In this document: positions 47,970 through 60,144 of the stretch, in pieces
How the letters are laid out: the number at the start of each line of letters is the position of its first letter
Numbering within the stretch: position 1 is the stretch's first letter
NCBI GenBank assembly: GCA_026874595.1
Contig: CM049306.1
Span: forward strand, 35,914,019 to 35,978,018
Direction of reading: 5' to 3'
Source of the DNA: Sipunculus nudus
Lineage: Eukaryota; Annelida; Sipuncula; Golfingiida; Sipunculidae
DNA: 64,000 nucleotides
Translations under genes and position numbers: made by a program
Notes under the pieces: model-generated
The model's input: only the letters and a program-made list of their open reading frames with translations
Databases searched by the model: none
What the model was told of the DNA's origin: nothing

Positions 47970-50900
47970 AAAATATTGTCTCTTGGAGACCACACAAGAT
48001 GTGACCCGTTTTAAAATTAGGAAAATGTCTGTAAAATGAAAGGTCTGGAAATCATTACCTTTTCTTTCTTTATCTAAATAAATTATTTAATTATCATGTG
48101 ACCCACCTAAGCCAATACAGACGATTTTTCTTCCAGTATAAGTACAAATCCAGTGTTCGGGGCCAGCCCCTGAACGACTGCGCCAGCAATGCAGACTCCA
48201 TTAGCAGCCAAAAATGTCGGTTTTATAATATATATATATATTTATTCCTGTCATTTATAGTTCAAATGAAAGTTGTTTTCAAGAGTATCATGGCACCGGA
48301 AGTTATGGCAGTGTTGTATCCTGTTAAAAATCTTCCAAAAGCAGAAAGAATCACCAGTGTGTACAACAAGTATGTTGTTTTCACCCGGCTGGGCTTCTCG
48401 AGTTCTTTCTGTTTTGGGAAAATATAATCCAAATCAAACTCGTTGCCTCCTTAACCACTTCTATTAGAGCCATCCTGTAACAGGAGAGGTTTATAGTCAG
48501 ATTTATTCAGTTGCGACATTCATATTGATGACGTTTTTATCCTGTTGTGTTGAAATCCTTCAACCTTCCACCAGAGGCCGTTTCTACTCAAAACTAACCT
48601 CTTCCTGTTAGGCACTGAGGGACGACTGGGACTACTTATCTCAACTGTCACACCCTAAATTTAAAATTTTTAACATATTCAGGGAACACTTCATGCGCAT
48701 GCGCATGGTTGCAAACTATTACCTTTTCCTTAGTCCTTACCAAAAACCACGACTGTTTATGTAATTTAACCTTGAATAAATTCTTCTCCAACGTACTTGA
48801 GAGAACTGCATTACTCTCTTCACTACATTTATATCTACGCCATCGGTGTATTTAGAAGCCGCGGTGCATTGTGGGGGTCCGATTGTGATGCCGACAAACA
48901 GCAGATTCGTATTCTTGTGTGTCTGAGTCCGCAGTGTGATCCTGGTTCCTAAAATGTATTTTACTCTTTAAAATTGTCACTCCATCATGCAGAGAAGAGC
49001 ACATGTATTTTGTTTTGCACATTTTGTACACGTCGAACAAAATTCATTGTGAAACCCTATAATCTCTATACCAGTTAATAGCTACCGCAGGGTAACAATT
49101 TAGTTTCGTACACCTTAGCGATCTTTCCTTGGCATTACAAAGAAGATATAGACTTTTGCTGAGCTTAACCAAAATAGGCCTGTAGGGAAGGAAACTCAGA
49201 AAAAAAATCTGATTTTGAATGGCTCGGTGAGATAGGGGATATGTATGTCATTTTTAGCTCTATACATAAGTCATCTCAGCTATAGTCTTTATCCTTTGTC
49301 CGGAAGTCCCTTTTACATGGCACGTTTTAAAACTGTAAAACCTACGAAACCAAAATCAGACATGGAATTAGAGGTCCCTAGTTCTCCTGCCACACCAAAA
49401 ATTAGGTCACTCCCACTTCGTTCCTTCGAGAAATTAGGAAAAAAAGGTTTGGCCTGCTCTGGTGGTCTCTATAGCCGTTATGCCAGGCGGGCTTTAAAAA
49501 CCTATTGTTCGATTTTTTGGTATGTTAAGCATAATTTCAAAGAAAATCTATGGTATCAGTCAATTATTTTTTTAAATCTGTGGCCAATCAGAGACATGTT
49601 GATCAAATGCTTGTTTTGAACTGCTTGGAGGGGTAATTTTGGCTTCACTGTATATGGATCAGACTTGTGAAAAAAAAAGAGATACACAAGCCCTCATTTC
49701 CTTGGAATTGTTTGACTGTAGAAACAACAAACTCTCAGGTAAAACAGATTTAATATCAGAATTTATTTTGAAAATTATTTAAAAGAGACCCAAACCTCAG
49801 GTGTTTTATAGATTTTATACAGGGGAAATAAATACAGCCACGAGTCCTTGTAACGTCAGCTGTGTCACCATCTGAAGGCTCAGTTAGTAGACATATCAAC
49901 CCGTCGGAAAGCGCTTCCTATGTTGCTATGCCATGAATGTCGTCTTTCGTAACAGACTGATACATGCTCAACTTGAGAACCTACGGACGGAATTTTATGG
50001 ATGTCGGACTTAACGACGGAGGTTCTTGCTTGCCTATCCTAAATATTAAGTAAATAATAAAGAGATGGGCCATATAGTGTGAAAAACGTTAGAAAAAATG
50101 TCAGATAAGTAATAGTTATAAGAAAAGGACCCAGGAAAGTAACAAATTTAACCGAAATCTTCACTAATAGCAATTCAGGCGCCTGTGGTCTGATGTGTTC
50201 GGGTTCAATGAGAATTTATAAAATGAAAACAGACACATGCAAAATACTTCGGTAAAATTTAGCTACTTTAATCGATTAGAAAATAACAAAATGGTTTATT
50301 TTGTCATCATAATACTGTTAATTTTGTCATTATAATGCACCCGAATACTCAGTAATGGATGGGGCTAGTCAGGTGGGAAAATGTATTGTACATATAAACT
50401 GATAAATAAAACCATTTATCAACATTGTGTCCTGATTTGCTCAGATATTTATTGCCCTGAATATTGCAACAGTGTCAGATTGTAAAATCTACCTGAAAAC
50501 AATTCTCATCTAACAAATCTAAACGGAATGCATTGGCCCCTTCAATGCATTCATGTATACGTCATTCGTGTATTTAGAAGCCCAAGCCTCTGAAGCCCAG
50601 TGCATTAAGGCGAAAGGAAAGTGCAAAGTGCCAAACCGGGACATTCAGTGTCAGTAGGCACCGACAGGTGGCGCTTGTGTGGTGGAAGAAGGAATATACT
50701 GTAATTTGGCTGCCTCCCATACGGACCACCTTGGCCGTCATTGCCGATCAGGCCTCAGATGTATGTATGGCCCAATGATACACCACCAAATTTGGTATAG
50801 TTCGCCGGAAATCCACCAGGTTGCGATCTTTAATTAATAGTCTAAGAAAATATCACAGTTTCTACAGAGAATACATTGATTTGCTTGATAATACACGTGT

Positions 50901-51310
50901 ATTTATGGACTTGATATGTTGCTCAACATCAAATATGAACAGGTTCCGTCAGTAATTTATGCTAGAAAGTTCAGTTTATCACAAAATCCTCGTACATTGC
51001 CCACTGGGAATGAACTCCTTCGCATGAACTGTATCCTCATGCTTTCCAAATTAGTATTCTTGGGAATTCCCACTCTATTGTTATTAGTGTTGTCTTATAT
51101 CTTCAAAGGAAGATTATGTTAGGATTGACAGTACAAAATAAATGGTTTTGCTCTTACAAAGCGCACAACAGGTGAGCAGTTGACCTGCCCTTTCCTTGTC
51201 GGAATACGTTCCATGGCGGCCCCCTATGTACATCCGAGATAAGAAGCCAACGGATTAGGCCGAGATGTTCCGAATGAGCAGTCTCCCGCAGCTTGTGGTG
51301 ATTGCCACAG
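47970..51310. other. No confident gene; one repeat terminus
   Basis: At about 49253-49330 a further inverted end of the hairpin family occurs (TTTTTAGCTCTATACATAAG, TCATCTCAGCTATAGTC, TTTGTCCG). The 124-residue ORF at 49245-49619 is therefore repeat-derived. A segment after TTTTTCTTCCAG at 48137 is open for about 25 codons but lacks a convincing donor. Nothing else was recognised. Confidence 0.4.
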
Positions 51311-51318
51311 TTAGGCCT

Positions 51319-51443
51319 AAGAAAAGTGAAAGAAGTCATTGCTGTGGAGGCCCATTTTACAACTGTCGCAATCCCGTTCCCGGTACTGCTGGCCCAGACG
51401 GGATAAATGTCTGCATTAATCGTAAACGGCATGCTGGCAACAC
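51319..51443 (-). pseudogene. SLC2A13-like transporter exon, C-terminal half of the MFS fold, probably broken
   Basis: After an acceptor (ATATATTCTAG) the minus strand reads VASMPFTINADIYPVWASST then GNG...TSFTFL. This is the conserved segment of SLC2A13/HMIT-type proton/myo-inositol (sugar) transporters (P-W/F-T-x-N-x-E/D-IYP-x-WA-x-STGN), between helices 10 and 11. Family similarity stops at TFL (51319). No GT donor is there, and the following bases (GGCCTA...CAATCACCACAAG) recur in the opposite orientation near 52055, suggesting that a repeat replaced the rest. The frame runs on to a stop at 51154 without family similarity. Confidence 0.6.
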
Positions 51444-53084
51444 CTAGAATATATAATTATATACATTCCTAAGCAGATCAACTCATAAAGTCATCAAGAG
51501 AACGCACACACACACATTATAAGCGGATGAGGGCGCGGTCATTCCCAGAGCGTTCCTCCAGGTTATACGGGTGAGTAACGGGTCCAATGGCAACCAATCT
51601 CTCTCCGCTATCTCTCTCTCTGCAGAGTCCCACCTTGAGACTGTCCTCGTAGTACTTGCTACTGAATCCGGGCTTTTGCCAGTCGTATTTTGGCATTAAG
51701 GGTATAGCGTCAGTATATATTTTTATAAGCCAGTATCATTGTAATACCGAGGCCAAATATATAAGTAATTTCCAGCTTGAAGGGTTCAAAGTTCATACAT
51801 AACTATCCTGTTTAGTTGGGACATGAGAGAGTGTTCTAATAATTTCAATATTACCTATAGAAAAAAAACGCAAAATAAATGACCGTGTGGAACTATTCAC
51901 TGAGATAAAGAAAGACAAACGTAGTAATCCCACAACCAGCCTTACGCCGGCTTGTCTGGTCCACAGGGATGCCGTCTGAACGAAGGACGGGAGACACAGA
52001 CCCCCTGATGACAATACATTCGTCTCCTCATAACATAATCCGTCTTTTAGGCCTACACAATCACCACAAGAGCTGAAGTCAGACCATACAGGGATATGGC
52101 TTGAATAAAAGTCCTGTTTTTTTTTTTTTTTTTTTTAAATTGAAAGTGATGAAAGTGTGATAAATACAGCTAGATACCCATTCCTGCAGACTTGCGCCAG
52201 AACCTACCTACAGACTACCGATTGCAAACTTTAATGCATCTGAGCAATGGAGTGCCTTGCACTATTTATTATAACTAGCTATACAATTCATGAAAGATAA
52301 TTAATGTTTATATCATTATATGGTGTTTATAACGTCTTTCAAAAGGTGGAGGATTCACAACAGCTAAAGTACAGTTTGTATCTGTCGTGTCCGGCAAAAA
52401 AAATCAGGCACATTGTTTTAAAGCATCACTTGTTGTAAACTGGCTTAAATTGAACTCAAAGCCTATTCATCTGACGATGATAAAAAGTAACAAATTTATT
52501 TAAACAAGTTATCTTTATTACGTGAGTTTCCTATATTTTTAGGGGTGTAAGGCTTGTCCATGTATTATAAGGCTTATCAATGTATGCTTATCATGTATTA
52601 TCAATGCTTCAGTCAGCATCAGAATCAACAAAACTAATTTTGTATAAGTCTATATTGGTTTCGGGCATTTTTAGTTGTAAATGGTTGATCATTTTATATT
52701 AATTTTCTTTCAAGCCAGGCTGAGCTGCACAAAATCAGTTCACCTCGGCTTAATAAAATATTGGCGACGCCTCTTGAAAAACTCGGCTCGCCTAGATCTT
52801 AACTCGGCTATTGGCGGGCTCTAGTCATGATGATTAGCGAAAATCTGTCACACCTTAATGATTAAGGTATATAAGCAACATGGCAAGTAATATCTGTCGT
52901 CTTTTTATTCATATGCCTCATTTTCATTCAATATCCGCTATTCAATCGGTCTACCAAATGGATTTCAGCCAATAAGTAGGAGGCGTTTGACGAAAAGTTT
53001 AGGGCCTACGATACGGAATAACAAACAGATGATTGAGTGAAGTTGCTCTTAATCAGTAATAATTATCATTTTAAAGATTCTTAC

Positions 53085-53239
53085 CTATTAAACTGGTAAC
53101 AATTAGGGATTTCCTTCCAATTCTGTCAACAAGGTTAATCCCTACAGTGGTAAACAGCAGCCTCACTGCCATCGGCAACACTGACATCCACGTTGCTGAT
53201 GAGGAGCACCGCATACCGGACATTTTGACCACTGTGGCA
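53085..53239 (-). pseudogene. SLC2A13-like transporter exon, helices 7-8 region
   Basis: Acceptor ACTTACAG and donor GTAAGA bracket 155 bp (phase in 2, out 1) reading ATVVKMSG...FTTVGINLVDRIGRKSLIV. FTTVGINLVDRIGRK carries the D/E-R-x-G-R-R/K loop signature of sugar transporters. ATVVKMSG corresponds to the SATILQMSG segment in SLC2A13. Both splice sites are good, so this exon alone could be functional. It is called pseudogene because the exon that should precede it (PESPRW and QQLSGIN segment) is not found in the 800 bp between it and 54047. Confidence 0.6.
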
Positions 53240-54046
53240 CTGTAAGTTCTGAAATAAATGTAAAATGTCTATATTCTGTCCCCATCAATGATACTCATCC
53301 ATTTTGGCAATATTAATGAAAAGTCAATGTATATGTTCAATAAGTGACAATTTAGAACAGTAATCAATATACATGAGCACTCCGGTGACAGAGAACTAAA
53401 TATTTTAATGAAACTAATAAAACACCCCTCCCGTAGTACGGGAAGGCTTACATAAGGGTTGATTTGTTTATTTCTATATTAATATCTGGGTAAAATTTCT
53501 TTAATGTGGGCCTATACTAAGGTCTCCCCACACATAAAAAACATCAATTTCAATTTTTCGTTTATTTTGAGAGCCGACTCCTCATTATCACTAAGTGGCA
53601 AGCCCGGGGGGGGGGGGGGGTGCTTCCATTGATCGTTTTGCGATGGAATACATCGATGTATAACGTGGTATTAATATGTTGTTTTATCGTCTTTATAATA
53701 ACAAGTGTAACAAAAATCCAATCGACGTCAGTCAAAGATGTTTTTGAATCCGTTTCTGCAGTCAGCATATCGTATAAGAACAGGCTGACATCACCAATAT
53801 TAGTTTAATTGTTCTATTTGAACTACATTAAATTAATGGAATTAATAAGCTATTTTCATCAGAATACAGAATTAAATACCTTTTGAGTCAAGTTTCTAGT
53901 ACATTCCGACACTCTTGAACAACTGTATTCAATCCTATGTTCTGATCAAACGCCTTTAACAACTGATTGAGTAAAGTAGCTAACAGGCAAATTACCGTAA
54001 CCAACAAGCGGCGGCAGAAACATGCTACTAAATGAAGTACTATAAC

Positions 54047-54206
54047 CTCCATCCCCTCTGAGTGTCCGTGCTGAAGGCAGCTGAATCACTGGAGGCAATG
54101 ACCTGTCCTAAAGCCAAGAAGAGGCTGGTAGTTGTTACCATGGCACCACGGAGATGGACGGGCACCTGTTCAACGACATATAAACACATGGTGCTGGAGG
54201 CAAACC
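54047..54206 (-). pseudogene. SLC2A13-like transporter exon, helices 4-5 region
   Basis: Acceptor AATTGCAG, then FASSTMCLYVVEQVPVHLRG followed by AMVTTTSLFLALGQVIAS and ending QRGWR. This matches the E-x-x-P-x-x-x-RG signature and GQ-x-x-A segment after helix 4 of SLC2A13. The donor AG|GTTATA is weak. Upstream N-terminal exons are not found to 58 kb. With the two exons above it forms an ordered, collinear but incomplete minus-strand gene: either a decayed copy or a real gene whose other exons I could not see. Confidence 0.6.
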
Positions 54207-54209
54207 CTG

Positions 54210-56006
54210 CAATTAAAACAAATATCTGATTTTGCTGAAAACCCCATACCAGTCAATTGTGCAAAGAACTGAGCCATGCAGATAACAGCTGTATATTACA
54301 AGCTCTGTTTCAGTGAGAGCGGACCATGGCAGTGACTATCAACATGAAATTAAACGCAAAACAAAAGTTCTTATATTTCAGGCATGTTGCGCGCCCCTTT
54401 ATAAGTAGGCTTTCTCTGTTACATTCGTAGCGGCATTTTGCCTCCATGACATATATACGAGCCTATCGACTGTCGGACAAGGTCGAGAACCGCACTCTTC
54501 ATCATGGTAAGGATGCAAATATTTTCATACATCACTCGAGCCTAATGTTAAGGTTACCGGCCGGATGATAAACTGATATCGATGCAACAGGACGGATGGC
54601 CATTGCAGTGCAGTTCCCCCTATGACTTGTGTCAAGAAGGCCTACCAATCAAATATAAATACGCTGTATTCACGGCTACTGTATTTGGATCCAATCACCC
54701 AGCATTTTGGATTTATTAATGGAAACAATATACACGACAGAGACCAGAGGTTTAGGGACTCGACCTTGGAATCCAAAGGTACATGGACTTTTACTCGGAC
54801 TCAGAAGTAAGTAATGGAGAAAGCATTCCATCTCTTGTCCAGTAAAAAAAAGATATCTTTTAAATCATACGAGGAGTTATATGTGTTCCCCTCTCATAAA
54901 CACAATTTTTGATTTTAAGAGATTTTTTTTCTCGGTAAGCAATATAAGTTTTGGGGTTATTCTTTGCCTCTTTATTCGTCGATATTCATTTATAATACGC
55001 CGCGCAAGTGCAGTTAAGCGAATGCTGACCAAGATGGGGCTCGATCATGAGCGGGGGTATAACAAAAAAAATATAGCATACAGAAATGACCTATGACTTT
55101 GAGGCGGGTCATGTGAGACAAACCAGTTATTGCCCAGGGATTGCCATGTGTGACACAAGCCCAACATTCACTGGGCAACAACCAATAGGCTGCTAACATA
55201 CTGCACACGTAGAAGTAACTAAATTAAAGGATAAACAGGCGCGGATTCAGGATTTTTTTGCAGGGAGGGGTCAACGGGTGTCATGCATAAAAATTGTCTT
55301 TAAAAAAGTCGTTGGTTAGGAGAGCAAAGGGGATCTCAGCTGAGGGTCGAGTCACAGACCTGGCGGTGTGAAAATGTAACTCTTAATTATTAACGAATGT
55401 TTCCATGTATGGTTTGGTAATGGTACTGAGACCAGGAATATTTCTCGCAGATTATCACTTTCTTACATTCATGCAGTACATACTGCCCGGAGTGACATCC
55501 TCGGCCCGTTCGAATAAATAATGTTCCCGCCAGACGAAAACGACCAGTCGAATACAGCTGGTACAAACTGGGCCAGGTTAAGCACGCCTTAATCTCTCAT
55601 CGTCAGTTGGGTCCTTTCATAACCGACAATAAATTCTGGCCCTTAAGAAAAGCAGGCTGAGCGTGTTAGAGCTCAACCGCAATTGTACAAACAACGGTAC
55701 GACTCTCCTGGCCAGGGATTAAGGGTAAAGTGGTACTTTCCCCACAATTCACAAGCCCGCTTCTGAAGTGGCGTCGGCCTAAAATTTGGTGAAGGAGCAG
55801 ATGTTATCTATTAAAGTATGATATACTAGCATTGTTTCTAGGCACATAATATGACCATGAATGTAAAGAACGAACGGAATAAGTGATCATTGGTAAGCAT
55901 GTACAATGTAAATAAAATAATTGCCACGAATTTGATTTTGAATTAATTTTTGATGAGACAAGTAGTCACGGAACACCATTCAATTTCGGCGGTAATCTAA
56001 ATAAAC

Positions 56007-56062
<56 letters not shown>

Positions 56063-56360
56063 TTATATATGGTTAATTCTCTAACTGAGCTCTTTTTTTT
56101 GTACTAGGGGCAGGTTTGTTCTGGAGCTGGATTAATTAACCGTGACAGCTTTGTGTGTGAAGCACAACTTGATAAGAATGCTGTTTGAGGTCTGCGGTCT
56201 TTAACTAATTCTCATTCGTAATAGATTGAAAGTTTTGCTATTGGCGTATTCTGTCTTGAGACGAGACATCCTTATGTTTACCCTCTTGACTTCCAAATAC
56301 TTTGTTTTGTATATCCCAAAGAAATTAAAGTATTCGCCGTCTGTCATTGGAGACGAAGAA
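54210..56360. other. No recognised gene
   Basis: Contains a piece of the GACTTGGACT-type dispersed repeat (54735-54845) and a (TA)n tract at 56008-56059. Short ORFs (54622, 54881, 55014) have no family features. Confidence 0.4.
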
Positions 56361-57085
56361 CATGCAGTCCGATTATAAACACACTAACGACCGCTTCCAT
56401 CGGCCAAGCACAATGTTTCCTAGTATGAAGAAGATGGGTCCAGAATTTGGTGATAATCCTTTACAAGCCACCGTGCAAACATTGGAACTACCGGCTCCGA
56501 TCTGAGTTCTAGTATCTTTTCTAAATGCCCTGTCAGAACGAATACGGGATGATGGAAACAGACTTCATGAACCAAAGAATGAATTTGAAAAACAAAGAAT
56601 TAAAATAACTGAACTGAAGGACAAAGTACATCATTGTGAAATGGAAAGTGGGAGAGATAAAAATGAATTGATTCAGTATAGACGCGATCATGACGATTTC
56701 TACGAACGAAGTTGACGCAATTCAGTGCGAATCTCATTGGGGGATTACTGAAACAAAGGATGAAAACACTGACACAATTTCCCGGGCCGGGATTTCTTAA
56801 AGGACAAACTTAAAACAGAACTAACTGACTGACCGTGACTATTGTCGCATTTATGGAGTTCGCAGACCCCGGGAATATACTTGTGACGTTCATAAACTAC
56901 TCGGCAAAGTGCAAAGTACTTGCTTCCGGCAAATGGTGCCGAATACTATGCACAAGGAAAGTGATTTTTAAGGAGGACTTAACAGAGAAGCGGGCAACAA
57001 TAGCATTTGATACAAGTCATCTAAAGCGTTAGGGGAAGATAACGAACAACTGCACACACGACTGGACTATTTACATCAGACTGAT
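56361..57085 (+). pseudogene. Decayed LINE ORF1-like fragment (coiled coil plus RRM-like)
   Basis: From ATG 56361 an intronless reading, broken by stops and frame changes, gives a Met/Pro-rich start and a heptad-like charged segment around EKQRIKITELKDKV (about 56580-56700). A region with VTFINYSAKCKVL and IFKEDLTEKRATIAFDTSHL follows (56880-57030). The last is like the ILVxFxxxxxK and V(F/Y)I-x-EDLT-x-RA signatures in the RRM and C-terminal part of invertebrate LINE ORF1 proteins, which bind element RNA. At least four breaks are seen. No RT follows on the plus strand before the LTR element at 58349. Confidence 0.45.
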
Positions 57086-57309
57086 CAAGGAAAGTTTTAG
57101 GGATGTGGTACATATGGCGAATTACTACCACATTGAATGGGTGTCATGAGGGTATGGACCATGAAAGACAAGCAACACAGTTCCCCTATCACCTGGTCTA
57201 TAATCCAGCAGTCGAACACATTCATGACCTCTTCGCATCAATACAACTTGTGTTTGGCAGAGAAACTAGCAATCATGAGCTCACATCAATAGAACCTATG
57301 GAATAAACG

Positions 57310-58348
57310 TACGGAAATTGTTTCAACCTGCCGCAATGGTACGAGGGCACCCAATATCGCACATGGTTGAACCTCAGTCACCTGATGAGCCGATGAGGCG
57401 AAACCGATGGCAGTGATTCAGATTCATTACATACCTTAGCAAATATATATATAATATAATATATATGATGTTTTGTCAGACATTTTACATTTTTATTATG
57501 GTTTAATTAATTTAGCCCTCGCTGAATATGTTGTTAAATCACACAGGTATTTTATAAGACAGAAAAGTTAACCTTGATTAACCTTGTCAACCAGGGCACG
57601 AAACTGGTTATGGAAAATGTTTACACGTTCTGAGAAGGAATTAAAAGCTTACCAATAGAATAAGAAATCAGTCAGTTATAAAGAAAACAAAAAAATACTA
57701 CCTTTGTTCAGAATACGAATACAACACTGTGTTACAACGATAGGGAGGTAAAATAATGCTGGAACTGTTGACATTCATTGCTCGAGGATAAATATGTTAA
57801 AAGTATACCCCAATAGAACAAGTCAAATACGTCACTGATGATATAGAAAGAAAAAGAAATTATTTTATAAATACTTCGCATTCCAATGTGATGTAGAAAA
57901 AAATAATCACAATCTGCCAACAGTCGAGCCGTGAGTTGGTGACTCCATTTAATTCTCTCCTTTTTTATATATTACGAAAAATATGTATATATAAAGTTAA
58001 ACCGAGGAAACAACTGGACCCGTTAGTATCAGTAACTGTATTTTGAAGAATAATGCTTACATACTCTATATACCATTTCGTACCTTTGTCATTTACTGTA
58101 TGAAAATGGGTTAGTTTACGCGTGAATAGAAAAAAAAATCTTCCTTAAGAACAGTGGATAATCATTTCAAACGTCATCTTTTTAACAATTACAGGCCGAT
58201 TTCTACTTTAAATAATGTGCCAAAATGTTTGAGAAACTTGTATTTAATAGACTATGCAACTATCTGGTAACAAATCATCTTCTACCATCTATAAATTCCT
58301 GATGCAAGTAAAAAAAAAGACTAGGCCATGTTCCTGTTATTAAAATTA
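57310..58348. other. No recognised feature
   Basis: AT-rich sequence left of the LTR element. No exon, repeat family or RNA gene recognised. Confidence 0.4.
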
Positions 58349-59340
58349 TGTCACGATATATATAATCATGTAAACAAATAGGACCACGTGACCTAAAGCT
58401 GGCCGACATTGTGAATCAGCGGTAGAAGCTGGGTTGGACGAAATTGGGCCAGGAACCGATAGTGAAGCCTTTACAGAGGTCAGGGCCAAGGCTAGATGTT
58501 AATAATTGTGAGTAGAATACTTTGACATACTTTTTAGCGAGTGTCATTGTTCATTTTATAATTCTCACGCATGTAAAAAGTTAAAACTGATTTGGTTACC
58601 GCGGTGTCAGTGCGCATGCGCTAGAAAGCCGGATGTTTTTGTTCCACTTGGAGTTTCAGTGAGACGTTTAAATATGTTTAAAGCACATGTTATGTCGTTT
58701 TAGTGCGGGCATTGGACTTGTGTTATTATTTAATTTAATGCTGTATTGAAAGTCTAACCTTATGTACATGTAGTTCATTATGGGAATAGACCTGTATCTA
58801 TCAGCGCGGAACAGAGTGATTCAGTCTGTTATTAAAACAAAATGCAAGTGAATTGACGTTAATATAAACTGATGTGACTCTATTTAGAGAACAGACAGCT
58901 GGACTTGTGCGAGATATATCTTGTGTTTTCATGTAATGAGATAGAAACCAAGTTGGACAAATGTATTCTGTAACCAGCTCAATGACAGTTTAAAAGTTAC
59001 TATTGCATGTATGATAAGTTCAGTGTATGCACTTGATCTGATTAGTTTGACTATTTGTCATAACTGAGACCACTATCCAGTGATAATACGGATAAAGATA
59101 GTTGTTTACATACTGCATAGTGTATGAGCATGCATACTAAGGATTTCTATTATTTGTGTCATTGCAGACTGTTGAGCCTTGGAGGTCAACCACCCTTTTT
59201 GTTTTTTTTTTATTTTTACTTTATTGTTTTATGAACCGGTACAGATTTGAGCATCTGTGACTGTAATTTGCATCAGACTCTCCGTTAATAAACTGATATT
59301 CTTAACGAATGGCTCCTTGCTCGATCCCACATCCCTTACA
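58349..59340 (+). mobile_element. 5' LTR of a Ty3/gypsy-type retrotransposon
   Basis: The right edge is firm: ...CCCACATCCCTTACA at 59340 is followed after five bases by a primer-binding site. The left edge at TGTCACG (58349) is chosen because LTRs begin with TG and end with CA; without the 3' LTR it cannot be verified. AATAAA at 59287-59292 may be the LTR polyadenylation signal. Length would be 992 bp. Confidence 0.6.
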
Positions 59341-59345
59341 GATTT

Positions 59346-59363
59346 TGGTGTCAGAAGTGGGAT
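59346..59363 (+). other. Primer-binding site, tRNA-Leu type
   Basis: TGGTGTCAGAAGTGGGAT is the complement of a tRNA-Leu 3' end (ATCCCACTTCTGACA plus CCA). It is where minus-strand DNA synthesis would be primed. Its position five bases after the LTR supports the LTR boundary. An untranslated leader of roughly 780 bp follows before gag. Confidence 0.8.
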
Positions 59364-60144
59364 GACTAAAAAGGAGGGATCTTAAAAAAGCAGAGATATA
59401 AAGGAGGACAGATGAGCATATTGTTGGACATATATTAAACTGAGATGTTGTCAAAAGATAAAAGGGTGGTTTGACAGTCACTGAGTGATACACCTGGTTG
59501 GAGCCTTGGAGTGATGTTGCCTTTTCCTGAATGATGTTGCCGCTTGGTGTAACAGACCTTGATTTGAGCTGTGATGACCGTTGTTCAGCAGTTGATGGGA
59601 TCATGTAGTGCTGTTGATGTCTGATGTCTCGAGATACGTTAGCAATGATGTTCCAGTGTGACATTGAACATTTCATTAGTTAATACACTGATGTCGTTCC
59701 ATTAACTTTACCATCGGATCAAGTTATGTGAGTGACAATGATCACTGCCTACAGATGTTTACAGAAATTGTCTGGTACTATGCAGCATGATGGTGATTAC
59801 CAGTTTTGAACTCTGTAATACCCGGATTTACATACATGAGTATTTGTTTATACTCATCACTGGTTTTGACTTTTGATATAAACATTGTGCCTCTCAGTAG
59901 AACACTGGTTACCTGATGATGTGGTATTGTGAATGTATTATGATGATGAGTATTTCGCATATTTGCATGTTTATTGCCTGACCATTGATGATATCATTTT
60001 ACATGTGTACCTGATGTGCATAGGATTTATGAATCACACTTGCATGTTTATTATTGTTTGCATATGACAACATTTGTTGGGAGATTACTCATGTTCGGGA
60101 TATACCGTAGCCTTTATTTGCTGTGTCTATGCATCATTGTTACC

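Noticed and set aside
48098-48427. Possible plus-strand exon after TTTTTCTTCCAG
   Set aside because: Short, no good donor, crosses a TA-rich tract, no recognisable protein family.
49245-49619. 124-residue plus ORF
   Set aside because: Starts in an inverted terminus of the dispersed hairpin family; the frame is not conserved in other copies.
51500-51720. Open minus-strand stretch (about 60 residues, MPKYDWQKPGFSSKYYEDS)
   Set aside because: It could be an extracellular-loop exon of the SLC2A13-like gene, but I see no acceptor and no family match.
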